This document shows, piece after piece, positions 24,163 through 35,966 of a stretch of DNA of 64,000 nucleotides; the stretch's first letter is position 1; the number at the start of each line of letters is the position of its first letter. Both the position numbers and the translations under genes were made by a program. The DNA comes from Agrypnia vestita (lineage: Eukaryota > Arthropoda > Insecta > Trichoptera > Phryganeidae). The stretch spans positions 1 through 64,000 of the forward strand of contig JADDOH010024887.1 of NCBI GenBank assembly GCA_016648135.1, read 5' to 3'. The notes beneath the pieces are model-generated. The model searched no databases and was not told where the DNA came from. It saw nothing but the letters and a program-made list of their open reading frames with translations.

Positions 24163-24760
24163 CAGTAGCAACCGACAAAAAAAAATAATAGCAATGTATC
24201 GCAAGAATATACTAAGTAACTTTGAACCCCAAAAAGACTATATCCTTATTTTCACTATGTTTTTATTTTTTTATTACACATTATTTTTTAAATAGTAGTG
24301 CATAGAAGTTAAATCTGTAATTGACAAAAAAAAAATTGATAGAGTGTGATAGAAACGCGGTCGCTTAGGCGCATGTGTTAAAAGCTATATACGATAGACT
24401 GAAGAATGAATAAATTAAAAGCGAATGTAATACTGGCTGCACCATAAATCGTCGATAAGTCACAATCAATAGCATTACTGTTTGATTTTTTGTGTTTTAT
24501 CGTTCAGTTGGCCATTAACGAATCTTTAATACCTGTAAACATCAACACAACGTAACGATATGCATCGTACGCACGGTTACACATACTAATTCGATTGAAT
24601 TGAATCACCGCACTCAACAAACTGTTCTGTGTAGCGGTTATGTCGTCCCTTAAATAGGTTATGTTAATTTCGCGAGCTTTCGGATGTGATCGACTGATTT
24701 TCTAAACTTTTCCAGTAATTTCTAATTTACTGTGAAACATCTAGTGTGCTAAAAATATTC
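24163..24760. other. No gene; contains a segment repeated at 40.6 kb
   Basis: The segment near 24535-24600 ('aaacatcaacacaac' ... 'catactaattcga') recurs at about 40620-40680. Otherwise nothing was seen. Confidence 0.5.
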
Positions 24761-24761
24761 T

Positions 24762-24980
24762 CAGGTTTTTACGGCCGTTCAGAATTTTCTGTGTGTATTT
24801 TATGTGCATATCCACATCAGCCCTGTTGTGGATACACACAGAAAACGTCGGCCAGAGAGGTCAGATATACATGGCAGAATATCCTAGAAAACTACACACA
24901 GAAGTAAAATTCTGGATTACGTGTAATCTTTCCGTTTCTACAGTCTCGTGACAATATATTCTCGTGCGGGGCTGGTATAA
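24762..24980. repeat. Diverged relative of the 52-kb hairpin element plus a segment shared with 47.1 kb
   Basis: 'cggccgttcagaatttt', 'gtcggccagagaggtcag' and 'ggcagaatatcctagaaaac' match the arms of the palindrome at 52032-52232, though here the palindrome is lopsided. The continuation 'ctggattacgtgtaat...acagtctcgtgaca' matches 47127-47180. Confidence 0.7.
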
Positions 24981-25194
24981 TACACGTGTTAAATGCATGT
25001 AGCACTTTTTTTTTGTCATTTAAGACGATTATAACGTCAAACATAAATATCATCTTTAGATTCTGTTTTATTATATCTTAACAAGGATGAGAACATTCTG
25101 AAGTTGGTAAGCGTCATATGTGGGGTATATAAGCAAAGGCAGCAATATCCAAAGAAAATTGAATGCAATAATCGAGGACTTCTCATTTATAATT

Positions 25195-25690
25195 TATTTA
25201 TTTTTATTTATTTATTTAACGCCCTTATGGGCTTTTACAATATACAGAATAATTTATTTTTTTTAAATTATATAAGACAGTTAAAATTAAAATACAGTTA
25301 AAAGTTACAATAATAATAGTTAAAAGTTAATAATAATAATAATAATAATACAGAAAAACATAAGAAAAACATTAAAAACATAAGATAAAATAATAATAAA
25401 GTTAAAGGTAGAAATAATAATAGTTAAAGGTAAAATAGAAAGATTTATTGTCCATTTCCATTTTGTTGGGATGTAAACAATTGTATCAGCTTTGTCCTAT
25501 AAACAGTTATACTATCAGCAAAAATGTCAGCCGCCTCTGCATGCTCATTCCCTAATGAGTGTAATCTGGGAATTACAGAGTTTGCTAATGCATTAGTTCT
25601 GACACTTCCACTATAATAGAACAATGCACTGTGTCTTGATGACCTCGATGGAGCATATAAGTCGATCAGACTAATAATCTGGTACTATAA
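25195..25690 (-). pseudogene. 5'-truncated non-LTR retrotransposon, 3' end with intact C-terminal frame
   Basis: On the minus strand, 25690 to about 25455 is one open frame reading IDLYAPSRSSRHSALFYY, then SVRTNALANSVIPRLHSL, then DIFADSITVYRTKLIQLF, ending at a TAA. The 'vRTn..kns...rl..lyN...DIf..s...F' pattern is the C-terminal end of Jockey/CR1-like LINE ORF2 proteins. It is followed by an AT-rich 3' region, a small hairpin (gcccttatgggc) and an (AAAT)n tail at 25195-25220. This is a typical 5'-truncated insertion and non-functional. Confidence 0.75.
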
Positions 25691-26478
25691 TACTAATACT
25701 AATACTAATAAAACTAATAATAATAATGTACCGAATTCGAGATTTTATAGGGAACAGAGCCTATAAATTTATATTAATTTTGGAAGGGATAACACAAAAC
25801 TAGAATTCAGTTCATTTTTATTAGAAATCCTCGGAGACTACATTCAAAATATTTTTTTATTTTTTGGATATTGCTGTCTTTGCTTTCATACCCTACATAT
25901 AATGAAACCCCAAATGGTTGATCTCTTTCGGTTCTGGCCACAAAAATCAGGTAGATATTGTGTGAAAGAGTGTTTTTACAATTTATTAGTACCTATTTCT
26001 AGAAATCTACTAAAAAGTTATTTAAGTTTAATTATTAAAACATTCTGTCACGTTGAAAACAAGTTTTGTATTCTATTAAATTACATTTTTAATACGGCGG
26101 TGCATATTCATAACATTATTTGTTTTGCTTTTGAAATTTTAATATTATTTAAGTGTAATAATTTATTTGTTACATATGTAAAAATGAATTTTATGGAAAT
26201 GCTGAATATATTTTCATGGAAACATTCACATGAAATAAATTGTTCAGTACGCGCACATACATGATGTTTTTATGGCTTCCTCAATGTAAGATTCTCAGAA
26301 CCTATGTAGAATCAAATAAATCAATTGAGGCGGTACATGCTAAAACTTATGCTAAATAAAAACACTCTTACGATAAAAGCGCCTTAAAAGTTCCTCTTTG
26401 TGTTTTTCTTATTTGTCGAATATTAAGGTATCTTATGTAGCATACATTAGTGAATACTTCAAAAAATGAGGATTGAGT
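25691..26478. other. No gene seen
   Basis: The 120-codon plus-strand frame at 25902-26264 is hydrophobic and AT-driven (Ile, Asn, Phe, Leu) and lacks a recognisable domain. I treat it as chance. Confidence 0.5.
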
Positions 26479-26479
26479 G

Positions 26480-26743
26480 CTATGTAGACTTTTGGGGGGC
26501 CCAAAAAGCCGACAAGGATGCTTCCATATTTCCCTGTCTTGAGCTGCTTCCGCATGTGTCCACCATTTGAGACCCATCATGTTTCCGTACACTTTTCTGT
26601 TGTTTCTGGGGCGACCCGCCGGTCGCTTTTCTTTCATTTTTCCTTCTTGGTACTCGTTCTTCTGGCGTTCTTAGCACATGTCCAAGCCACCTTATTTGTG
26701 CTTTCTCTACATGAAGAAGTAGGGGTTCCATACCGAGTGGCAC
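26480..26743 (-). pseudogene. Non-LTR retrotransposon RT C-terminal fragment
   Basis: Across one frameshift the minus strand reads VEKAQIRWLGHVLRTPEERVPRR, continuing in another frame as AGRPRNNRKVYGNMMGL and then AEAAQDREIWK. The 'lRWlGHv.Rmpe.R.p...GrPr.rw......AqDRe.Wr' pattern is the hallmark C-terminal tail of many insect LINE (endonuclease/reverse transcriptase) proteins. The rest is missing. Confidence 0.8.
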
Positions 26744-26828
26744 ACCGTCTCGATTTCCTCAGGTTTTTAAGATTTGTGGAAAATAAATCGTTAAATAACC
26801 CCTGTACGCGCATGAGAATATGTTTTGT

Positions 26829-27012
26829 ATTTTTTTTTTTAAATAGAGATGCGAACACGGAATACGTGTCACATCAATATTCTTACTATTTTCAAACTAA
26901 GCTAAACGCTTGTGCTATGAAAATAGGACTAACTTGCTAGTCTGGAGTAAGGTTCGAACCCGCAACCTTTGGATCACGAGGCCAGTGTCCTAACCACAAG
27001 ACAACAAGCAAT
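26829..27012 (-). mobile_element. tRNA-derived SINE, family 1
   Basis: On the minus strand: tRNA-like head with A-box 'tgtcttgtggttaggaca' and a perfect B-box 'ggttcgaacc', body with 'tagtcctattttcatagc', 'gtttagctta' and 'gtgacacgtattccgtgttc', then 'gcatctctatt' and an A-tail (T10 at 26831-26840). It is very close to the copy at 48788-48970, so the family has been active relatively recently. Confidence 0.92.
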
Positions 27013-28275
27013 TTACCACCGTTCTTTTATAAACCAATCGTTTTCAAAACGTCCTTTGTATACTTTTTGTTGCAATTTAATCATTTTCAACTCATAAAGC
27101 TTCCGATGGCTAACTTTGTTTTCGTTTTTTACCATTCCGTATTTTTAGATTTTATTTCCCTAATTAAAATACCCAACAATATCTGTGAGCTTGTATGCGA
27201 AAATGCGGGAATGTGGATGAGGCGAGAGATTTGTCTCAAGACAAAATAATGTGGCGCTCCTTTCTCTCTGCGTAACTCCGCGAAGGAATGGCGTGATGGT
27301 AATAATATTTAATAATATTTGGATAATTTATATAGCGCCGTTTTCGCGAACACTCACCTCAAGGGCGCTTAAACTCACCTTAGTTAGTTAGTTATTACAC
27401 CAAGCATTGTCACAAGCACCCTGTATATTTCTGTAAATATAGGTTCAACCATATTGCTTATTATTTATTTAAAATGCAGCACGCGGTGTGGGAATTTATC
27501 GCACAAACCCTCTATTAAAAGCTTGAGGAATTCTCCCACCCCGCAGTAGGCGCTTACGTGTACTTACCACCTACCGTACGTTCAGCTATGCCGCGGTACA
27601 CTCCCAGCAATGTTTCTCAAAATACACCCTTCATAAAGTGGAAAATAAACAATTCTAACATTTATTTCTTTTTCCTCTTTTTGTTTGTCCAAGATTGAAT
27701 TTAGTAATATTCATCCCCGTCAGCTACGAGTATCTCGTGTCCGGTGCCGCTCCAATAACCTGCGTTCTTGCCTGATTTCTGTCCGCGGTCTCCATGCAGT
27801 CACTTTTTAGCTCAATCTGCTATCCTCTCTCCGCATTGCCAGTTTAGTTCGGTCAGCCTGAGGGAAATATCAAACATTTATAACACACTTTTGGCAAAAG
27901 GCTTTCATTTTAATACACAAATAGTTGTTATTATTGCGGCTGAGGCCTGCCGCCAGCTATGGATCGTCAATCGAAGTGCGCTGTAGCTGAGACGCGCACC
28001 AATGGGTAATGGTGCTGGCCGCATGCGATGTCTAGCAACCGAGCTCCTCTAAACTCTTAATACCATTCAAACCCCATCATAATGTTCATTTTATTAGTAC
28101 ATATGTCTGACCTCATAAACTAGTTATAGTACTCTCAAATTCACCCACTGACGAATTTTCTACAATTCATGGATTGATTCATTTGAATATCATTGAGTGA
28201 TTTGGCATTCACTTGCACGTGGTGCAACATTTTAATTTAAAATATATTTTTTATTTTTACTTTGTATTACGTATG
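27013..28275. other. No gene seen
   Basis: Moderately mixed composition around 27480-27620 and 27950-28060, but no exon, RNA gene or element I can name. Confidence 0.5.
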
Positions 28276-28416
28276 TAGTAGTTTCTATAGGAGCAGTTTC
28301 TCTCATCATCAGATATAATTAATAATTTGAAATATAATTAATAACTTAACATGATCAAGTTATTAATTATACCTGATGATGAGAGGTAAGTAGTGTTCCT
28401 CTAGAAACTATGGAAG
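28276..28416. repeat. Foldback element, about 140 bp
   Basis: 'agtttctataggagcag', 'ctctcatcatcag' and 'ataattaataa' on the left are mirrored in inverted order on the right ('ttattaattat', 'ctgatgatgagag', 'ctctagaaact'). The arms are about 55 bp with an AT-rich centre. Confidence 0.8.
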
Positions 28417-28484
28417 TGATAAATAAATCATATATTCTGTGATTCATTTTAATTTAAATATAATATTGCTTTGTATTTAAACAT

Positions 28485-28627
28485 TCTAACTATAAATTAG
28501 TTTGTATATATTACAGTATATGTAGTATGTGTGTCTGTGCGTATTTTTTACACTATTCTATTCATAAATTAGTTTGTGTATATTATAGTATATGTACTGT
28601 GTGTGGCTCGTGCGTATTTTTTTATGA
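28485..28627. repeat. 72-bp tandem duplication
   Basis: Two neighbouring units share 'ataaattagtttgt', 'atatta(c/t)agtatatgta' and 'gtgcgtatttttt', offset by 72 bp. Confidence 0.75.
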
Positions 28628-29149
28628 TTTGTTTATGCAAGAACCATATGGACGTTAAAGATAAATAAATATGCGGGCGATTCTAACGGCCACAATGAAA
28701 GTGGGAAAAACAACGCAACCGTTATTAAACTATCGTTACATTGTAAACAACTATTAGTTATTCATTCTTTTAAAGCCGTTATTGTATTTAGCATTAACAC
28801 TTCTTCTTTCTTCGGGAATGATACTTCTTCTCACGTCGAAGGATCGTGATCCCGGGTTGTGATCTGTTGATGTCTCTGTCTTTTCTATCTTTCTCTGCAC
28901 CCAAAAAATTCGGATAGCCGTTGCAACAGGACAGCCAGCAGCTTTGATCTGGTCGGTACATCAATTTGGAGAGTCATTTTACTTTCTGACCTGCCACCTT
29001 TTCAGTCATCACCGGCTTCTTCAGCTTATTTCCGGGCAACGTATCCGAAAAATTGTCCGAAGAACTTATCTTGAATTGTTGACGTTCGTTGACACACATT
29101 GGTGCGCAGTGCTGTCTAAGCTATAGTTACCATCGGGTCTATTCTCACA
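28628..29149. other. No gene seen
   Basis: The 60-codon plus-strand frame at 28944 has no recognised feature. Confidence 0.5.
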
Positions 29150-29250
29150 GTCGTGTCTTGACCGCTTTTATATAGCATTGTACACGTCGTCAATTTTAAC
29201 GTAATGATATTTGACAGATGTTTTGACATTTCTCATAAAAACTTTACTAA
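29150..29250. repeat. End of inverted-repeat family F2
   Basis: 'tcttgaccgcttttatatag' and 'cattgtacacgtcgtcaatt' match in the same orientation at about 35973 and in inverted orientation at 36605, 48550 and 60655. Confidence 0.6.
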
Positions 29251-29265
29251 GATATAATAAGTATA

Positions 29266-29722
29266 GCACGTTGGTGTAGTGGTTATGACTCACCTTGTGA
29301 TCCAGTGGTCGTTGGTTCGGGCCCCATTCCAGGACACCAGCAAATTAGTCCTGTTTTCACAGCACCAGCGTTTAGCTAATTTTTAAAATAGTAAAATACT
29401 AGCCGTACACCCATGAAAAATCACGGGACATAATAATTGCAGGATTTTGAAGCTGAAAATTCAGGAATAGAAAACCATTTGAATTTTTAAATTTACTTTA
29501 TTCGCTTAGTCCTAAAATGAAATACAATACAATAATAATATACAAATGTCAAGACCGTATTTTTTCACACTTGCATGTTGCTTAAGCCGCGTGTCACTCT
29601 AATTATCTAATGTTTTAATGCCCGCAAGGTACAAACTTTACGGACCGGACCGACAGACGAGGAAATTATTATATTCAGATTGATGCGATACGTATTCCAT
29701 GTTCACATTTCTATAAAAAAAA
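29266..29722 (+). mobile_element. tRNA-derived SINE, family 1, split by a Helitron
   Basis: The head (A-box 'ttggtgtagtggttatga', B-box 'ggttcgggcc') and body ('ttagtcctgttttcaca', 'gcgtttagcta') run to 29398. The remaining 3' part ('ttgatgcgatacgtattcca', 'ttctataaaaaaaa') resumes at 29680. Joining the halves gives the order seen uninterrupted at 48788-48970. Confidence 0.88.
29399..29679 (-). mobile_element. Short Helitron-like element inserted in a SINE (281 bp)
   Basis: On the minus strand it starts TCTGAATATAATAATTTCCT and ends with a hairpin (CCCGTG...CATGGG) followed by TGTACGGCTAG. It lies exactly between A29398 and T29680 of the SINE with no target duplication. The intact SINE copies supply the empty site, which makes these boundaries secure. 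Confidence 0.9.
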
Positions 29723-30890
29723 TTAAATAACATACTGTCATCCTGAGTATAGGAGAGTATGTATACCTATAAGCTTGCTCTATCTTGGCACTTACACAAA
29801 GCGTAATACTTAGCTAACTATTTTCTAACTGACTAACTAAGTAGTCAACCCATTTACTCTACGCTTGCGTGGTGTTTTCATATCCCATTACGTATGGCTA
29901 CTACTATAAATAGTGCATTATATAACATGTGTCCCTTGTACTCCAGTTGGAATTTCACTGGCTTCTATACTATAATAAATCTATGTGATTGCTTGATGAC
30001 CTGTTGAATCATTTAAAAAATCATATTATTCCTCTGATGCTCAAAAAAAGTTTCTACGTTGTTCTTTAATTTCACACAGGGACCATCTATCGGCGTTATT
30101 AACGACCTGTTACAAATAACTATACTAAGAAATAAATATAATAAAAAAACTATTGCAACTTTAAAAACATTTAACATTACTAAGTGATTGAAAAACGACA
30201 GATTAACCCTCAACTTTACAAACCCTCATGAATTGTCCAGGAAACTTTCCCTGAATTCGATTATTTATATCTTCATCTTGTACCATCTTGTACCTTCTAA
30301 CACCAAGCAAGAAACTTCTGGAATTGGTTGTTTCCCTAAAGTTATTTTGTTCTTCAATTCTTTGACATTCTTTTGATGGCGATGTACTTTTGGTGTCCTC
30401 TTACCAATGTACGTGTTTCCGATTAAATTACTTTTCAATATATCGGCGAACGACATCCGGTACCTACATTATTAATATTGAGCTTACAATATATTTTTGA
30501 TTTAATTTTGGAACCACGCTTTAGAATTCCCTCAAATATATAAGGAAATTTAATACTTATTTTACATTTTTCCCTTTTTGTAATTTACGAGATACCGTAC
30601 CCTCTTGAATAAGCGATTTACATACATTCTTTAAAAAAAGAGCGATATTTGATCGTAGAACATGTTTATTGAGCGGTATCCCAGTAAAATAACAGTTTTA
30701 TTCTTTTTACTTACTTATGCTTTTCCCTCGAGTTTTATTTTGCCGGTATGATTTGGGCCAATTTGACTTCAGTTCGGCAGTTTGGCGACGACAAATGGGA
30801 TTTTATAGATATCACGGCATTTTTAAAGCTTACAATTCTTTTTACATTACAATTGATACATTATCTGAAAAATATACGTACACGCACAAT
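29723..30890. other. No gene seen
   Basis: Opposed small ORFs at 30013-30456 lack known domains. A short phrase 'gggaccatctatcggcgtt' near 30078 has a relative near 37108, suggesting another unnamed repeat. Confidence 0.5.
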
Positions 30891-30894
30891 ATTT

Positions 30895-31410
30895 TATAGG
30901 TGGATTCCTGCTTAAATTATAATTCGAAAATGTTTCAGAACTTTGAAAAAATAATCAATAGTTAGGGCGACTTCATTCTCGTATACATTAAAAGCAGAAT
31001 AAAAGTTTCACTATTAATTCTCATACATATTTTTGTCAAGACATATTATAGATGTTTCATTGAGAAGAAGTTATTTTTTATTTGCGAAAGTAGGTATTTA
31101 TTTTTGGGTGTTTATAGGGCTTATGACCTATCGTACGGCTGGCTTAAATAACAGTGTAACATCTATCAAATTTTTAAATGCCTTTGTTAAATTTGCGTGT
31201 GGAAGTCTGTCATGGGTGGTTGGTGAACGTTACGTAATGTAAAGTGATCACTTAAGCCAGCCGTACGATAGGTCGTAAGCCCTATAAACACTCAAAAACA
31301 CAATCATATTTATATTTTTTTCTTTTTCTTCCCTTTCTTTAGAAATGGATTTTCCCACATAAAAAATAGCTTCGTCTATATGAGACATCTATTATACACC
31401 TTGATTAATG
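30895..31410. mobile_element. Foldback MITE family F1 with a 42-bp hairpin
   Basis: 'gggtgtttatagggcttatg' continuing through 'acctatcgtacggctggctt' at 31106-31147 is mirrored, with about two mismatches, at 31251-31293. Outside the hairpin are the family ends ('tagcttcgtctatatgagac', 'atctattatacacc'). A fragment of the 'ggtggattcctgc' foldback family precedes it at about 30895. A 69-codon frame crossing the hairpin is incidental. Confidence 0.8.
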
Positions 31411-32317
31411 ATGTCCCCCGGGGGATAAAATCTAGTATTGTGTTGTTGAAAAATATAACATATTTTTATTTTCTTTAAGGATAATTTGTATATTAAACAC
31501 TGTTATAACTCCGCTTGAGTTAATTATTAATACTACTCGAGTTTCGAGAGAAAGAAGAAGATATAAACTAACACACAAATATAGGAAACATGCTTAGGTG
31601 GTAGCGCAATAAGAGTAATTAGTACTGACAGAAAAAAGGGGCGAAATGATTGGGCACTGTTATTTCTTGATTCTATTTCGCATATTTATTTATTGTACGA
31701 AAATATTATTTAACACTTATAGCATTCATAATTACACATTCCGTATTTCCCGTCTTGATAGTACAAAAATAAATATTCCGTTTATCCTGAATGCACGTTC
31801 TACACGCGGATTAGTCGAAATTGGCTGGGGGAACTCATGTTAACATGGAATTAGCGCGCGTGATATGCAGCCATGAGGCTTATTTTACACAGGAACATAT
31901 TTTATTCTTTTTTCCAGAATGGTCGTTGACAATTCGATTCCGATTCGTGCGTCATTTTCTGATTTTCTGAATAATGAGCGGGGTTTTAATTGAAGAAGTA
32001 AATGCTTTTACCTACAATATTAATAAGTTGTTTATTTTTTATGATTTTTTTATTCTATAGATTAATTTTTTCTCTCAGATAGAAAAGATAATACTTCAAT
32101 TCTATTTCTCAGATTATAACAGTAATAAGGCAATTTTATTTTCCATTCAGACATACTAATCTGTTTTATGAATTTAGAATAGAGTAATTTTTCAATTGAA
32201 AAATGGGTTATACTGTTCGGGCCACTTCCTCTTTCAAAAATTCCGTCATTTTATACATTGTTTATTATTTAAATTAAAATAATAGTTTATATTCTTCTTC
32301 TTCTTCATTTCTCTAAC
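31411..32317. other. No gene seen
   Basis: AT-rich DNA with no recognised features. Confidence 0.5.
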
Positions 32318-32500
32318 ATAATCGGGTCGGGGGCCTACCACCACTCTGTTCTACGCTGTGTCGGTGCTTGGGAGCACTGGTAGTTCAATGTTTCTTCGCA
32401 GAGTCTTGCTATTTGCCATTTCCGTGTACTCTTAGGTCGTCCTATACGCCTTCTTCCCACTGGAACTGACGTTTCTTCGTCAGTTATTGCACATCGAAAA
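32318..32500 (-). pseudogene. Possible LINE C-terminal remnant
   Basis: The minus strand reads GRRRIGRPKSTRKWQIARL and ends in a (GAA)n tract near 32295-32305. 'RR..GRPk..W' is a common C-terminal motif of insect LINE proteins. The match is short and could be fortuitous. Confidence 0.4.
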
Positions 32501-33214
32501 ATTTACTTTATTATGTAAAAGTCTATAAAGCCTAATCCAAATAAAAAAAAGTATTGTAAACAAAAGTGGACCAAGCTACAAAGAATGAGATTTGTGCCTG
32601 TTAAATGCATTATATTTTAATAAAATAATACATTAGTCTTTAAAGATGTATAAGACAAATATTTGTTCCTATACTTGCACGTATCTTCAACGTTTTTTAG
32701 AGTTAAGTTGCTTTTCTTTTCAATATCATATTGATTATTTTTTTACAAAAAAAAAAAAAAGATTTGTGAGATCCGAGCCGATCTAGCTGCTACTGGGATC
32801 CGAATCCCGGTAGCAACCAAATAATTTTTCGTTGATTTTATTTTTCTGTATGTCTTTCTAATAGATTAATAAATTTGGTTTTAAATTTCACAGAGCTTTG
32901 TTTTGAAAAAATTTCAACTTCACAATAAAAATGTGTCCTCGAGTATAATGACGTTTATCATTTACATACATGTTTAAACATTAGTATATTAAAAAATATA
33001 TATTTAGTAAATGGAAAAGGAGAAAAAAGACTTCAGTTATTTGTTATTATCTCTGTGTACTTATATTTGTCACTTCTTTTTTTAAATCTGCGAAGAATTA
33101 GTTATCTTTTCCGTTGTCGTTGTACAGTTTCGGTCCGTTGCAGACTTATCAAATAGCGTAAGAGGGCGTATTTACACCAACAGTTTCAGAATAGTTTTTG
33201 TAATGTTTTGCCGC
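32501..33214. other. No gene seen
   Basis: AT-rich; poly-A at 32748-32760. Nothing recognised. Confidence 0.5.
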
Positions 33215-33490
33215 AGCTTTTAACTCTCCAGCGCCCGCCACCCTTCCTGTCCCGCACCGGCCGGCCTGACACCGCCCGCACTCGGCGCCGAGTGCAGCGA
33301 GCATAGAGGACCTCGGAGTGCCTCCCGACTCTGCATAATGGCAGTTACTGCCGCTCCCCCGCTCCCTGGCAGTATTCTAAACCTAGTTCATCTACCGATA
33401 CTGGCAGCGTACAGGGGCGGCCAAAACATGTATACACACTTTAAACTGACTACAAAATTTGGCACGGGGGCCGCCACTGCATGACAGGGG
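33215..33490. promoter_or_regulatory. GC-rich island with a possible tiny hAT remnant at its right edge
   Basis: About 150 bp of C/G-rich DNA ('accggccggcctgacaccg' and neighbours) in an AT-rich context. It contains an ATG at 33338 opening a 48-codon plus-strand frame, but no family is recognised. At 33412-33479 the ends CAGGGGCGGCC and GGCCGCCACTG look like hAT terminal repeats only 68 bp apart, without a matching target duplication. The island could be a promoter with a 5' exon, or a conserved non-coding element. Confidence 0.35.
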
Positions 33491-33639
33491 TAGTATTTAA
33501 GGGTGTCGTCTTAAAATGTTTGTTGTAGGTACGAAAATCGTAATGATTTTCTTCTTCTTCTTCTTCTCCCTGTCTGCAGTGTCGTAATAAAAATAGTTAT
33601 GACACTGCATAAAACAAAAGGGTGTAAAGGGGAATTGAA

Positions 33640-33730
33640 AAAGAGAGAATATGCATGAGCACATATATATGCACGCATATACAGCTACATACACACATAT
33701 ACGTACATACATACACACATATACACGCTA
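33640..33730. repeat. Mixed (CA)n/(TA)n microsatellite
   Basis: Imperfect ca/ta dinucleotide and catacatacat tracts. The Cys/Tyr-rich minus-strand ORF over it is a repeat artefact. Confidence 0.85.
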
Positions 33731-33849
33731 TCTCAAATGATATCATTACTCATATTTAGGCTACGGACACCACGTGACGGGGAGGATCCTTAAAAAATGG
33801 GGGGCTACAGTATCTTTAGAGAAACGCAATACCATTTTAAAGTTATGAT

Positions 33850-34068
33850 TTGGATTTGTTAATGGCGTTGAAATACAACGAAAATGCGAAAGAGCTTGAA
33901 TTAAAGCCACCAACACGTCTACATAGCGCGATGTGTACATTGGAAGATCCGCAACTTGAGCCCTTGAGCTCTTCACTCTCCACACTCTTCTGCTGTAAGA
34001 CCGTTAGAAGTGACATGTATGAGGGACCCCTTAAGGATGTTGAACAAGTAGAAAACCAGCTACAATGA
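33850..34068 (+). CDS. Unrecognised 72-codon frame, possibly an exon or pseudogene piece
   Basis: The open frame has a balanced, non-AT-driven composition (KELELKPPTRLHSAMCTLED, then QLEPLSSSLSTLF) and is higher in GC than its surroundings. No splice acceptor or family assignment was possible. It may be a remnant of a retroelement or host gene, or chance. Confidence 0.2.
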   Translation: MDLLMALKYNENAKELELKPPTRLHSAMCTLEDPQLEPLSSSLSTLFCCKTVRSDMYEGPLKDVEQVENQLQ

Positions 34069-34199
34069 CCTGCGTTTCGAGGACAAATTGAAACGGCATA
34101 TTCGTCGATTTCGTTGATCAAGCAGTAGTTTGCCGCAGTCAGAAATGCCTGAACGCTCGTGAAGTCAGTGGACTGAATTTAATATCATAAATTAAGGTA

Positions 34200-34520
34200 A
34201 ATAATAAATCGCCAATTAATCACAGAGATGAAGCTCTGTATATAAGAAAGCGTGTATGGAAGTCTTTTATTAGGCGTCCAAGGGGCAAGTGATCACTTTA
34301 CACAATGTAACGTCCATCGTTTCCACCCAATAACAACCACACATTTATCAAATTTTTGAAAGTTGTATATACGTTATTTATGTAAATTATGTTACGTACT
34401 TGAAAGTGCGCTATCTACGGTTCAAATTTTTTTTAAATTAAAAAAACTTCTATACATGCTTTCCCATTTATAGAAGCTTTGTTTCTGTGAGACATCTATA
34501 ATTTATCTTTATTAATAATT
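34200..34520. mobile_element. Foldback MITE family F1, most complete copy
   Basis: The left arm ('cacagagatgaagctctgta', 'gaaagcgtgtatggaag') and right arm ('cttctatacatgctttccca', 'agaagctttgtttctgtg') are inverted copies. The interior carries the family words 'aagtgatcactt' and 'acacaatgtaacgt'. Outside the right arm is 'gacatctataatttatc', shared with other copies. Confidence 0.8.
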
Positions 34521-35425
34521 ATCCCTAGTTTACAAAATACCTACTAATAAAAACATTGTTACGATCACAACTTTAACATGAGTTTTTCTTTTGTTTAAGT
34601 GTGTATACATTTTTGGCACCCTCTGTATGTGTATATTTAGGTATGTAAACTGCTTTCGCATCAGAATCGATACTGAGGTCATGTATATTTTAGTGAAGCT
34701 GAAGTTTTCTGCCTGGATAAATCTGGTTTCCTTATTAGTAAACAGCGTCCCTGTAATGTAATAAATGTTTATCTCATCCACTCGATAAAATCTTTTGCTT
34801 ACGGATTTGACTAAAATTATAATTCAAAATTCCCACCACTTCACGCGAACCGGTCGTTAAAATTAAAATCTTACGCTTGACCGTTTTTGCTATATCGTCG
34901 CTGTATATATAATTAAGCCTATGTGCAATTTTAGTACATTCTGAGATAAACGAATGAAACTGTTTTAAAAAATAATTGCGCAGACTAGATTTATAAAAAA
35001 TATTTTAAATAATTATTAGGCATACTTTCCAGATGAACGGCAATGTTTTTTTTAGTATATCTCTATTATTTATTTGAAAAATTGATAAATTGATTCATTC
35101 ATCTGAGAATGTATAAACGGCACATTAAAAAAAATCAACTATTGAGATATAGAATAAGTTTCATTACATTTTACACTTGCAATGAAACTGTTTATTTTGG
35201 TACGTCCGCCACATTCAAATGGTTCGAAATGCTTTGAGTGCATATTACTTCTGAAAAGGTAATTAATTACTTGCGTCATTCCTTCTGAATTGCCTTCAAA
35301 ACAAAATAAATGGCGTACTGCACATGGTCGACAATAATTACTTATTTATTGAATATATTAATTTAGTAAGCATATTGGATAGATTAGGCATACGAGCAGC
35401 TACCAAAATTTATTTGGCGACCAGA
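34521..35425. other. No gene seen
   Basis: AT-rich DNA without recognised features. Confidence 0.5.
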
Positions 35426-35429
35426 ATGG

Positions 35430-35890
35430 CAAGCAGAAGGAATAGCGTACTATCCAAATCCCTTGTAATACGTCACAATAATCTAGTAAGATTTAGAACG
35501 GTCTACAATTATCTACAAACGATTAGAACAACCTAGAAGCGACGAGAACCTTCTCCTAGACACCAAATACCAGTATAGATATCGAGGCGATAGATATCGA
35601 GCGAGTACTTACCTAAGTGGCGGAATAAATAAATGCTACTAATACGTGCGAGAATTGGATAGAATGTTAAATAAAATGTTCCAGCGATAAAACGTTCATT
35701 TATGAGTGATATATTGCGAAATAGTGTAATTTAATGAATAGCGTTAAGTTTAATTTGTGTTAAGTGACTGAACATTTAATAATTATTTAATCATTAATAA
35801 ATAAATCGCCAATTATTTTCTAGTGTTTTCATTTGCCTCCCGCAGCCACGACCCGTGATATGATTCATCACTAAAATTTGCATCGCTCAT
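35430..35890 (+). repeat. Probable solo LTR, family L1 copy 2
   Basis: Similar in order to 21135-21600 but on the plus strand: 'ctagaa'-rich upstream part, then 'gtgttaagtgactgaac', AATAAA signals near 35798-35810, and the terminal block 'ttcatttgcctcccgcagcc' followed by 'acgacccgtgatatgattca'. No internal retroelement genes are attached. Confidence 0.45.
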
Positions 35891-35966
35891 AATGCCTACT
35901 ACTTAACTAAAAACAACAAAAATGTAGTCGGATCTATTTAAATTCATTTGCGTTATCTCAATAACC

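Noticed and set aside
23716..24204. Three overlapping minus-strand ORFs of 145-162 codons
   Set aside because: They are the three frames of a stop-free 72-bp tandem repeat; no start context or non-repetitive protein sequence supports a gene.
25902..26264. 120-codon plus-strand ORF
   Set aside because: Dominated by Asn, Ile, Phe and Leu from AT-rich DNA; no domain.
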